Assembly (NCBI RefSeq): GCF_947623445.1
Contig: NC_135240.1
Location: 13,392,001-13,456,000 of the forward strand
Direction of reading: 5' to 3'
Length of the DNA: 64,000 nt
From: Clavelina lepadiformis
Taxonomy: Eukaryota; Chordata; Ascidiacea; Aplousobranchia; Clavelinidae
Shown here: one piece after another, positions 24,601 through 36,600 of the stretch
Layout of the letters: each line of letters opens with the position of its first letter
Position numbering within the stretch: position 1 is the first letter of the stretch
Made by a program: the position numbers and the translations under genes
The notes under the pieces: model-generated
Told to the model about the DNA's origin: nothing
The model's input: the letters and a program-made list of their open reading frames with translations, nothing else
The model's database searches: none

Positions 24601-27600
24601 CTATGCTTTGCCAGCAAAACATAACATATTCAGATTGTTTTTTCGGGTAGATTGGTATCGCCGGATTTCCTCGCTGATTTGCTAACCTTAACTAAGCTGA
24701 TTTGCTAACAGGAAGGTTATAACTTATAACTTCAATCTAACCCTATCCTAACTTATAAGTTAACACAAACGAAATCTTTGCTTTATTTGCTTGTCCTTGT
24801 GTCCTACAGTCAACCCGCTTATCTAAAGCAGTGCAATTTCACTGAATGTAATCACTTCGCACATAGATAAAACAAATGAAATTTGGCAATAAAGGTTGTA
24901 ATATTATTATAACTTTTAGCAATCATATCGCATGAGTTAAAAATCTCAAGTAGGCCTTTAAGCAAAACGTTAGTTTAAATGGATGTGGCGGATTAAATAT
25001 GCAACAAGCCGTTTTTTTGCAAAAAAAAATATTGCCTGTCAAAGTGGATGGTAGGCTATCTCGTAAAATCCAAGTAGAAAAGTAAAGTTACTGAACACAG
25101 TAAGTAGATATTCATTTAGGTCTTCTCTCATTTGCTAAGTTTTGTGTATTTGAATCAAATTCGATTTGACTACAACGTTTTTGGCCGATTAAGACTTCAG
25201 ATGCAACCAGCGCACAGTTTGTAGTGTGTAAACTTAACCTTCAGTGATTCAAAGTGAGCAACCACCCGTGACTTATACGAGATGATAAAGATTTTTCACA
25301 TTTTGTTTTAGCTGTAGTGCTGGATAGCGTTTTTCTCGTTGCAAACTAGTGGCCCTTTTCTTGGTATAGATAAAACTTCTTGCTTTGTTTTGATGAATGC
25401 AGCATGTAAGGCAAAGTTTTGTGGTTTATGAATAACAAGCAGATCAGTGAAGGAAAAACAGATCCTTTTAACAATGGTTGAATAAATATTGATTAAATGC
25501 TATGACTTTTCCTTTATAAAAGTCTGAAACTGCATGGTGTAAAATTCAACCGATCGTTGCGTATTGGTTACAATCCACTGGAGAAGAAAATAAGGATAAT
25601 TGCAGTAAAGGAAGTGTAAGTTTGCGTAATGCTCATTCAGGAGCTGTTTGTGCTGAATAGTGTACAACATACCGCAAAGGAAGACACCCCCTCGTGCTCT
25701 GTCAGCAATGTATATGGCATTTAAATCAGCAAGCTAATTACCGTTTTGATTACGCTGAGGAATAGACAAAGGTTAGTGTAATTTCACTGAATGGCATATC
25801 CCGTTTAAGAATATGTCATTGAGCTGTATACTTCATGTTGCAATAATTCAGTGTAAAAATGTCACCAGCCACTACTGTAAGTAGGAATTTTCTGTGAGGA
25901 AACGTGTGTTTTCTAGCCTACCGTAAACTTAGTGAAAAGCTTATTGCAAAATGGATTTTTTTAGACTGGCCATCGCCATACAAGTTGTTTTTTGCCGCTC
26001 CGTTCGTAAGTGGAGTGACCACTGTCATAACGTCATCGTCTAACATACGGTGATTGAAGGTTTATACGAACTTTGAATTACATTCACTCGGGTAAAGCCA
26101 TTATCTTCAAAATTGGATGCACAGCACTCCACAACAGGTCTGGTAGTTTAAGAACAGTGGCAGAAGTGGCAGGTTTAACTAATTTTAGGCAAATGACGTT
26201 TCGTATTATGTATAATCAATAATAAGAGCAAAGTATATTGTAACCAATAATAAGAGCAAAACTGACCGGGAAGTCGTTCGCACTAGTTTAGTATGTTCTT
26301 CTGCCCACTTTACTAAACATATGGGCAAGAACCTTACGTGAATCCAAAGTAAGCTAGCAAAGTCTTGTTATTAATAATTTATTAGAGTTTATGTTTGACA
26401 ATTGTTTAAGTCCAGCAATGATGTGTTGAATATTACGTTAGTGAAGAATAACTTTATAAACGCGTAAATGTGAAGGAAACAATTCAGGCGCATAATTGCT
26501 TACGGCAAGCATTTCCAGGCCGCGGTATGCCCAAGTTAAGCCGATGAAGAACAGCAAGCCGTGAATATATTTCGTCTTGACTGCAAAATAGTTAGCTCGG
26601 GGGCAGGTAATAAGGTGTTATTTGTTTCGAATAACTGTGAACTTTCACATCTTACAGAGGCCCCTTGCAATTAAGCTTCTACTGTATATTTTACCACCGG
26701 CTCTGTGAATGTATGCGCTTTGCATTGTTTTATAGAATTGTATTCAGTGTTTGTTTGTACACAGCCTTAAGACTCCCATCAAAGCTATGATAGAGATAAA
26801 AAAGTCGTTAAGTGATATCTTCCATTTTCAATCGAGTTTTATTTGTTTCCAACCAGGCATAGCAAGAAGATCTTTAAAATGCAGTAGAGCAAAGAATCCA
26901 GGGAATATGTAGTCAATCAAAGTTAGTCTACCAAATGCAAACTACTTATGATTTTGTGGTATTCATTTAGTTTGAGTAGGTTCGGTAATTCCGGTACTTT
27001 GTTAATGCTATTTAAATCGTTAACGTTTAATCCCGGTTCTTATTTAGTTCAGTACTTTCCTATGGCCAAGAAACTACTATCACTTAAAAAGAATTAGGCT
27101 ACATGTAGAAAATCACACTAGCTTAATACTGGATTAAACTACTTACTACACCATAAAATTTTGTCACACAAGCAGCCGGTGTGCGGCTCTTGGTACAGAG
27201 CAGCAGCAAAGTACCGTAAGTTCCCGTGAGTTTTTGTTTTCTTGCAGAAGTTTCAGAATAAATCTTAGTTACCAATTAAAAATTCCTTCCGTTTTTAATT
27301 AATCGTTTAGACACTCTTAAGCACCAAAGTAGTAATAAACATCAACATAAACGGTACAGTAGTGTACTATTGATACCATGGCGGATTTAATCCGAGTTTA
27401 ATTAAGGATTAATTTTATCCAACTCTTTGCATACGACAAGTTACGAAATAAGCTCCGTCGTACGTCCAATAAAAGGATGTAAATAGCATAACTGGCGTAT
27501 TTTTACGGAGACGGTACTTTTATAATTCTAAACAACAGTTATTTCTGCGGTCTGTTATACCAGCCATTTAACATTACCACTGGCAAGTATCCAATGTGAT

Positions 27601-28705
27601 TGAGTAAAGCCGCTGACCCGTGCCACGTTTCACGGACGACCGAAATTTTCACACGTGATTGCGAGCCTGCCCCTGCATGTTAAAAGCGCAAACGCGCATG
27701 AAAAACAGATCCATGCAGTTCGTTGAGAAAAATATCACGCTAAGAATAAATTCTTGGGGCCGTGTGGCTGGAAGTCTGGAATATCATTTTCACTTTGGAC
27801 GTTTTGAACTATTTTCGTACCATGCTCACAGTAACATTGTTAAGGAGGTAAAGTTTATACATTGTTTATCGTCCATGACAGTTATCGGTTATCGAGAAAG
27901 GATTAAGCAAGCAAATTTGAGTTTTCCAACGCATATTCCATAATGCTGATACCAGTTAATTTCATAAATTTGCTTTAGTTTAACGTTTTATCGTTAGTAC
28001 GAAATGCTTAAATGATTAGATAGAGCGGAGTTAACGACGGCAAACGCAAATGAGGGACAAATTGGTCGTTTTTAACGTTCTCAGTAGAAAAAAATATGCA
28101 AAGGTACAGACGACAAGTTTCTTGACGTTTAACAGGATGAAGTTATAAGAGCTTTTTAGCTTTCCGGAAATGACTTTTTGTTATAAAGGTTTTCTTACAA
28201 AAAATGATTAAAGATTGTGTATCACAATAAAACTGCTCGAAGCATCTTGTTCTTGAAAAGTTTACACTCTAATAATTTTGGTCGGTTCTTTAGACCAATG
28301 CAGTATACTGTGTTATACAACATGTATAATGTCAGCACCGTTCCGTGCTGAAAAAAAAACCTGCATCGATTTGGGAAGTTATTTTTGTAAAAAGAACCAA
28401 CATGAAGTGCGGTGTGGATAAAATCTTATAGACTGAGTGGTAATTATATACGCATTTAAGCTGATCATCTTCGCATACAGTGTATGTTATTAAGAACTTA
28501 TAGTAGGCTACTGATTTTTCGTCCCCACCGCAACAATGAAGAAAAATAAAATGATTGGTTGATTTAGTTTGTATGTTAATGAAAATTTACGTTTCAGATG
28601 AAAACTCTAAGCCTAATTAAGAATGTTAATGATTATAAGAATTCAAGTCAATCGAAACAATTTTATACATGTCTACGACTTTAAATAAGTTGCTTTTTTG
28701 AACTT
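21686..28705. other. 7 kb stretch without a recognisable gene
   Basis: This is the largest gene-free interval in the window. I found no exon with protein similarity, no RNA gene and no terminal-repeat element. The frame at 27659-27943 is open for 94 codons but has no family resemblance or splice context. The interval lies directly 5' of the first KCNQ promoter and is a plausible home for its regulatory DNA. A run TAACTTATAACTT with a nearby TAACTTATAAGTTAAC near 24720-24765 is a short palindromic AT patch. Confidence 0.4.
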
Positions 28706-30676
28706 ATGACGTCATCAAGGGTAACGTTCAGTGACGTCATCACTACCGATGACCATGACGCAGATGGTTCTTTTCACAACATCCCCCTCCAACCTCTGGC
28801 TAGTCAATCCACATTAAGTAGAACATTCAAAACACGGACTTCTTTCATGGTAAACTGAGGCCTTCATATGGGAAATTCGTTATATGTTTCATATTTACGA
28901 TGCACGTTTCCTAAGGGTAGGGATTTTATTTGTATTTACGCAGACGCTTATAGCATAACAGCACAGGATTTGAAATACATTGAAACACTGCTTCATAAAT
29001 ATGAAACTAACAAAATGAACGAATCCTCGATACATTGTTGTGAACGTTTGCGTAAATAATTTGAGACTTTTTGACTGATTAGGATCTGAACGCATCTGAA
29101 GATGAAGGTAACTTAACTGATGTCAGCAGCGATGGTTCCTCGACTTTTGGCAAAGGAAAAATACCTGGAGCACAAAACAATAAGAAAGACAGCAGGCAAC
29201 AGTCCATTGCAACACAGGTATATATTCTTCAAGTTGGTGCTTATACACTTTGCAGTTAATTAATACACGCTGATGATCCATATCATGACAATATGTGTGT
29301 GCAAGCTTTCATGAAGTTATAGAATCAACTCAAAATTACAACATCTGACGTTTTTTAATAAACGATTAGCAGAAGTTATTCTAGACACATAATGATATGG
29401 CCCAACTAGTAAATTGAAAGAAAATAAGCGGTATACGTTAATTACGCTATACTATATCGCAAATAGAGTTGGTTGGTCGGTGTTGTGGTCTGTTTGGATA
29501 CACTGCAAAATGTAACCATTTTTTCGAGTATATTGTTTGCTAAAGTATGGCTGTCATTGTTAAATATCTTTCAACACCGAAGTGACTATTTTCCCGATGT
29601 GGTCCACAAGTCGGAAAAAGAGTGATTTTAACTTGAAATTTTTGTGCGTACAGTATAGACACAACGTTTCATTCGGAAAAACGACGTACAAAAATAACAG
29701 GAAATGGACTTGAATGTCTTTCTCACGTATTCTACACCACAAAGTATACTTTTACTTTTTCTTTAACTCAATTTTTTACTAAACGATTAACTAAAGCAAA
29801 CCTGACATTTCGGAAATTGTCTCGTAGGCGCCATAGCTAAATTTTGTACGTAAATATCGGATTAAGTATATCGTACAGCTACACTAAAAATTGCGCAAAA
29901 GGTCTTCAGAGCTCTCCCTACGAGGATACCAAGCCCCGTTATAATTCAATACCAATTGTTCACCTAGGAATATTGGAAAAGAGATTTCTGTTTCGAACAC
30001 AACCAATATATTTTCATGTCTATACTAGCGTTACCATTCATATTTACACAAACAACGATACAAAAAATGTATTGGCCTTACAGGCCGTCGATACCTCAGC
30101 CTTTTATGTATTAAGTCTGGTTTCCTTGCTTTTGTGCATAGGTGCAGACGCAGCACATTAATGGCGCAGTCCTTGCTGTTTATATTGTCGTTGCAACAGT
30201 TGCTATGTTCAACTAGATTGTGGTTTTTAGCTTAATTTTTCATACGTTATATCGTGCGTGTTTCTACAGCAATGTTTTTAAAATTTGAAACATCAACAAA
30301 ATATGAATAGGCCACTTTGAAGTCATATGATCAGTATTGTACTTCAATTGTACCTCTAGTGTCATCCAGCGTATTTGTTATTTGAAGAAAGAGGCCACGT
30401 TAAGCAATGTGGTACGTAATACGCTTATCTCTTTCTCCATGTAGTTAAATTTAAATCTAAAATGTTGCAGATTTTTATGGCTCCTACGAGGTTAAGATCA
30501 GGTCACAGCTACCAGGAATCCATGCGAAAACGAAAGATGAGTCTCCACGGAAAACCAATCTATTTCACAATCCCATCAAAAAGAAAGTCCCGTAACCGGA
30601 AGGCAAAAATTGCCGTTTATAACTTCCTTGAGCGTCCCACCTTTCATCCTTGGTCCATCGTCTATCACGTGGTAAC
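28706..30676 (+). CDS. KCNQ: KCNQ alternative N-terminus A (three 5' exons)
   Basis: Exons are 28706-28849, 29083-29217 and 30471-30676. The ATG at 28706 begins [20 protein letters not shown]; an in-frame stop lies shortly upstream, so it is the first possible start. The second exon is acidic and serine-rich ([20 protein letters not shown]). The third holds the family pre-S1 block: [11 protein letters not shown] (vertebrate KCNQ has RVSLLGKPLSY), then [21 protein letters not shown]. It ends TATCACGTGGTAAC before the donor GTGAGT, in phase 2, and joins the S1 exon at 33904 to give ...[17 protein letters not shown]. It contributes 161 codons plus two bases. Splicing past set B would be needed. 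The reading frame is continuous across all three exons and into S1, which is strong evidence that it is real; expression is not shown. Confidence 0.85.
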
Positions 30677-33600
30677 GTGAGTCATTGTTGCCGTGTAAAG
30701 TGTGTGTGTGTGTTCACTTCAATTATATGTCGAGTAGTATTAGTCGAAACACTCGGTACTGATGCGAAGTCCATCTTTGATTAACCTCATCTGCTACGTG
30801 CTTGCATGCATGCTCTAAACTGTCACCTTATCGACCTCACAGGTCACAGCGCATTGTATAAATGCAGTAGTGGATAGGTTGACATTTTGGGTACCGGGTA
30901 TGCGATTCCGCTGGGATATAATGGAAATTTCTCAGTGGCTATTTTCGAGCTAACAGTGAAGTGGCAAGCTTCGCAACTGGCCAAAACAAATAATTTTCCC
31001 ATAGTTTAATGCATAATTAAGCATTCATTGCTAATGCTCGTAGATATACTCCAAAAGATCCTGTGATACAAAACTGATAAATTTAGCGACTATAATATAC
31101 AGCTGTAGCAACACGCGACTATTAAAACTTTTAATCAAACCAAATGCATAAATGTTTCTGGAGGTTATTGTTAAAAAATATCATTCTGTTTATAATACAC
31201 ATTGGTATTAGGTTGACAGAGTTGGTCTAAACACAGTAACCATCCCAATCTGAAACGTTTTGCAAAACAACCCCTCACACTTATTTGCGAATGACAACGT
31301 AAACAGCAGCAGTTATTAAAAATCTGCAACAGGTTTATTTCCTCCGACAATGTTGAAACGTTACTCTGAGATATAACAAATCATTGCTCCTATATACGCC
31401 AGTATCAATATAATTTACAACAACATATCTTATAGACTACGATGTATCACGTAAGGCGTGCGACCGCCCGCACCTCGGGCACATATGCTATAGGCTATAT
31501 ATATACATATAATCAATTAAAGGTATAATTCTGAAATTGTAATGTTATTACGTAGGATTACAACCGAAACAGTCTACGATTTTGTTCAAATTTAACACGA
31601 TAATAAATCATTTGGTTCAATCAATAACGCGGTGCACATCACGTTTGCTTTAGGATGCTGAGATCAATTACATGTCGAAATCGGCGCGGTCCACTAAGGA
31701 ATTTTAAAGACTCCTCACTCCACACTAACAAAGAATGTATTTAAAATCGTGTTTAAATATAACGTTGAGCAGTAGCGCGTTGTGCGAATACCTGCATCGT
31801 TTCTTTACTGTACGACAGTTTCCCAACAAAATGACAGTTTGAGGTATAGCTACAGTATATCTATATATACGGTTGATAAGCAACTAATTCCTGCCCACCT
31901 AAAGCGGACTCTAGACCCACAAATCGTTAAATTCCTTTTTTCTTTTTTGGGAAAAGGTCGCGGTCGCGCGCAAGATCCGAACTTGCACTTTTTCTTTCAG
32001 CACTTTCGCACACCGCTTTTATCGATGATTGAGAGATTGTCCGTCCGCGCTGTAAAAACAAGAGCGAAGCTTAGGGTTATTTAATTAGTAAGGTAAATCG
32101 GTTTTAGTAAGAGCTATCTTTAGTTTAGGTAACAACATAGAAAAGTTAGCGATAAAAAATCTGTCATTAAATGTATTTTTGCTTTTATGCTCTTTTGCAA
32201 CAAAACTTTCGATGAAGCTTAGTTTTTCGATTGTTAGTATAAATAAGCTCTTAGCAGTTTCGAGATATGCAGAAATATTGTGGATAAGCAATCTTTGGAT
32301 GTTTTAAGTACAAAATTAGATTATCCTAGGCATGGTTGATTCTACAAAAAGAGCTCTTTCGTGTCCAGGCGAGGGAAAACGTTTAGACGAAAAAGGATTA
32401 TCTTTTCAAGCCTCGAAATTACTGTCTAATTCAGCAATGTCTCTTCAATTCTCTCCGATAAAAGCTCATTTTGATTCGGAAAACAGGGTTCGTTCACAAA
32501 GAAGCAACAGTGTGTCATTTTTTCAAGATCCTGTTGATGATTGGTCGTTGAGCCGTAAATTACGTGAGGAGGATGTTGAAACTCTGCCATCGATTTCAAT
32601 TGAGCCTTTTGAAGATGACGTTTTTGACGGAAGCAGCACGGAAGGGAAAAATCCAGACTGGAACCTTACCCCAACGAAATCGATGATAAGTCACGTCTTC
32701 TTTGAAAAATCTAATGACTGTGGTTTACAAAAACAAAATCATTTGAAGCAAATTTCAGTCGACCAGGAATGCTTTTTGGAGAACGGAATTTATTCCGCTG
32801 GAGACGCAGAACTCAAAAGTTGCGACAGGCTACATGTTCCACCAAACACCACATCATCTTCAATAGCCGAAATTAAACGTCTGCAAGGATTGAATTACCA
32901 GCAATCCCACATGAATAACTTACGCCCCGTAGCTGAGGATGATCGACAAACGTCTACGTCAATTCGTTTACAATCTCCATCTCCGTCAATTTCACCGTCA
33001 AAGGCAGATGGACGACGTTTCTTTTCAGCGCCACAATCATATCGCAGTTCTTCTATTCATATAAACAAGTTGCAGTTTCCCATCTCGTGCAATAGTTCAG
33101 ATAGATTTTTGATGGAAAAACGGGTCACTCTTCTCGGCAAGCCAATTTCTTCAAACGCCAAATCCAAGCAAACCTTGTATCATAGGTATACAGAACCAAT
33201 TCGGTATTGTGATTAACCCGCACTGTTCATACTAATTTATGTCACGTTTTGTTTCGATATAAGGCCTTAACTTATTATTATGTTGCATTTCATGCAGACG
33301 CCTAAGGAGTTTGGTGTTTAATTTTCTGGAACAGCCTAGAGGATATCAAATATTGTACCACTTTTTTGCGTGAGTATATCGTTGTCGGATGCCACGGATA
33401 ACTAAAAGGAATATCGCAACGTATTGGATTTTGTGAGATGCCAGCATGCACTTTGGTTACCGATATATTTATCCTACAAACTGTATCAAAAAATCAGACA
33501 ATCTAACGGCTTGAGAACATAGTATTTCACAGCTGAAATAAATTCAGAATATCAGCTCATCTCACAAAACATACTTACTTTTGTTTTTGAAACAAATCTG

Positions 33601-36600
33601 AAAATAGACTGCAAAAAACCCCATCCGCCTTTAGCCGTGTTGTGCTGTAGCGTATAAACTTTATAGGCTTGCTTCAGTTTTATAATTTTTTATTGTTTGA
33701 AATGCAAAGCTGTTTGTATCGATCACTTGCAATAAAATCGCTTTGTGTATTGATTCTGCTGGGTAATTGATTTGAATGATTTGATCATTAATATCGCTTT
33801 AATATTTGCTTTTTCAGTAGTGTGCAACAACTGCAACCATGCTACACTGCTGCACAGTATACGTGAATGCAAAGCGTTTTTAATCAGAACTTTTGTTTTT
33901 TAGCTTTGCCTTGGTTTTTGGTTGCCTTGTCTTATCAGTTTTTGCCACTATAGAGGAATACAAAGTGATGGCAAACAGAGTTCTCTATGTGCTGGTAAGT
34001 GTACCTGTACATTGAAATGCCATAGACATTGTGAGGAAGTCATGTCTTTTCAAGTGACATAAGGTGATCGAGACGATCGTGCGTGGCAGTTATTTTTATG
34101 AGCAGAACCATTACCTGTGTTGTTACGATCACGTTTCCCGGTGCTTTCTGTCGTAGCGTAGGAAACTGTCACTTTATTAGCTAACAATGTTGCGTTTATG
34201 AATATTTTCATACGCAATTATATACTGTTAAATGTGGTGACAAATACAATGGGCTATAGTTAAACAATAAACACACACGACAGAAAATGTTTTGGACAGG
34301 AAAGAATCTTTTTGCTCAAGAATTGTTTCTGACTTAGTATACATAATATAAAACATAGAAATGGGCAACCATGAGCTATTAACTGCTTAAGATCGATACT
34401 TATCAGCCATAAACTAAAAAACACCTCAAAACCAACTCGGCTAATGCTTTGTCTCTTACGCTCGCTGTTTTTGTACAAGATTAATTCAATTTTGTGAGAG
34501 ATTTCTTACCGGTATAGACAATAGATAGATGTTTCAGATTTTGTTGTCGTTAATTGTTTAGTTTATTTTTTGGATTAATTATCTAATTGTGAAATCTCAT
34601 CCGAACTTTACCTTTATGAATATATTTCGGGACCTTATATGGAATTTATTAAAATGGTCAAAGCCAATTATTACAGTAATGATGTCTGTTTCCTATCGCA
34701 ATTTTTTCCCTAGGAAATAGTGATCCTGGTTGTATTCACATGTGAGTTAATCCTGAGGATGTGGAGTTCCGGGTGCAGATGCAGATATCAAGGAATTGTA
34801 GGGATCTTACGCTTTTCCAGGAAGCCTTTTTGTATTATAGGTATATTGCGAAACGGTGCGATAACTTACACTTGGCGGTTCCCTTAGGCTGGTTATTTCC
34901 TTATGGCAATACAACAGGTCTGAAGACATTGATCGTGTCATTGGCAATAACTTACAGATATAATTGTGGTCGTCTCTTCCTTCCTTGTCATATGCATTGG
35001 CTCGCAAGGCCAGATGTTCGCAGCCACCGCAATGAGGAGCGTGAGATTCCTCCAAATCCTCCGAATGGTTCGCATGGATAGAAGAGGAGGAACCTGGAAG
35101 CTCCTTTCATCCGTGGTGAAAGCTCACACGAAGGTTGTATTGCCATTTTCAAATGTTCTTATAACTATGTTACTAGATTAAGCGTTTAGCTACTAACATT
35201 CACCTATGCTTCCATGGTCAATCAAATGAAGCCATTAGAGTGAAAATATATTTTTTCATAGGAATTGTTAACTGCATGGTACATCGGCTTCCTCGCGTTA
35301 ATTTTTGCTTCATTTTTGGTTTTTCAAGCCGAAAAACAGGAAAACGAAAAAGACTTCGGAAATTTTGCAGATGCACTTTGGTGGGGGCTAGTAAGTAAAG
35401 TCTCTTATACTTCGATAACGTTTCGCTGTCGGTCAGGGACTACTAAATCGTAGGAAATAATCTTACAGCAGTATGCTAACATGTATGCTGCACATTTCAA
35501 ACAATTGTTCACCTATATTAGTTATGGTTAAACACAAGCAGCAACACTAATAAATCTACGTATCTTTATGAATCTTTTAACACGGTATGCAGGTTACTTT
35601 AACAACGATCGGATACGGAGACAAGACACCCAAGACTTGGATAGGACGTCTGATAGCAAGCTGTTTCGCCATTTTAGGGATTTCCTTTTTTGCGTTACCT
35701 GCGGTAAGCAATGCTTCGCTTAATCAATAATAAGTTTATTTTAAGGCTGGATATAAGGAAATAATTAAGAATAGGCCATCCTGGCAAAAATGCTGTTCAC
35801 ACGCATTCAGACTTTTCCCCAAAGTTCTATGAATCCAGCAAGTTCGGCTGGTTTATAAACTTAACACCTCCACCAACTTTAGTAGTAACTTTAGTAACAT
35901 ATAACCAAGCGAAAGTTTTACGCTTAGGGATATGGCCCGTTCTTCTAGCTGCCAAGCCCGTTATATAATAATCGTTGTTCTGATCCACCGTCGTTCATTC
36001 TAGCGTGAGCCGAATCGATTAGATTGCGTTGACGCACGTGTAAGATCTTAGTTAAAATGATAACTGGAAAGTGGTTAGGCAAGGTAAAATGCACCGATTT
36101 TTAATTTAATGACAAGATTTTTGGGCATGGTTTCATAATTTTTGCATGTAAAATTAGCGCCGTTCAATTCCACAATTTTGTTCCACTGTCGAGTTAAGTT
36201 GCATGCATAGTGCTTCATATCTTCGTTGAGACAAGAATACAACATTTGCGAGAAAAAGATTAACAGCATTGTGACAACGTAGTCTACTATATATAGGTAG
36301 GCCTATTATAACCTATATATTTGCGGCCTGAGAGTATATTAGGCTTTAACGAATATAACAGTTGGACGTTACCGATGCTGCATTTTACACCATATATATT
36401 TATATAGAGTAGGTGTATACTATATACAGTATGCTATTTTAAATCAAGCGAATTATAATCTTTTTATCAAGAAAATCCACAAGAACAAGCGTGTTAACTG
36501 AGTGCTAAAAATGCATCATTGTATGATCTATGATTCTATGTAGTCTCGTTTTCGTGCTGGTCAATTACCGCCAATACCAACTTCGGATAAATCGAAGTAT

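Noticed and set aside
27659-27943. 94-codon open frame as a possible upstream KCNQ exon or small gene
   Set aside because: No family resemblance, no donor in a useful phase, and exon 28706 already has an in-frame stop before its ATG.
28868-29059. 63-codon frame between the first two exons of KCNQ set A
   Set aside because: Joining it to 29083 breaks the frame of the second exon; it lies inside the intron.
31858-31868. TATA box for KCNQ isoform B
   Set aside because: It is one of several TATATA runs in AT-rich DNA and lies about 460 bases from the ATG, so it cannot be singled out.
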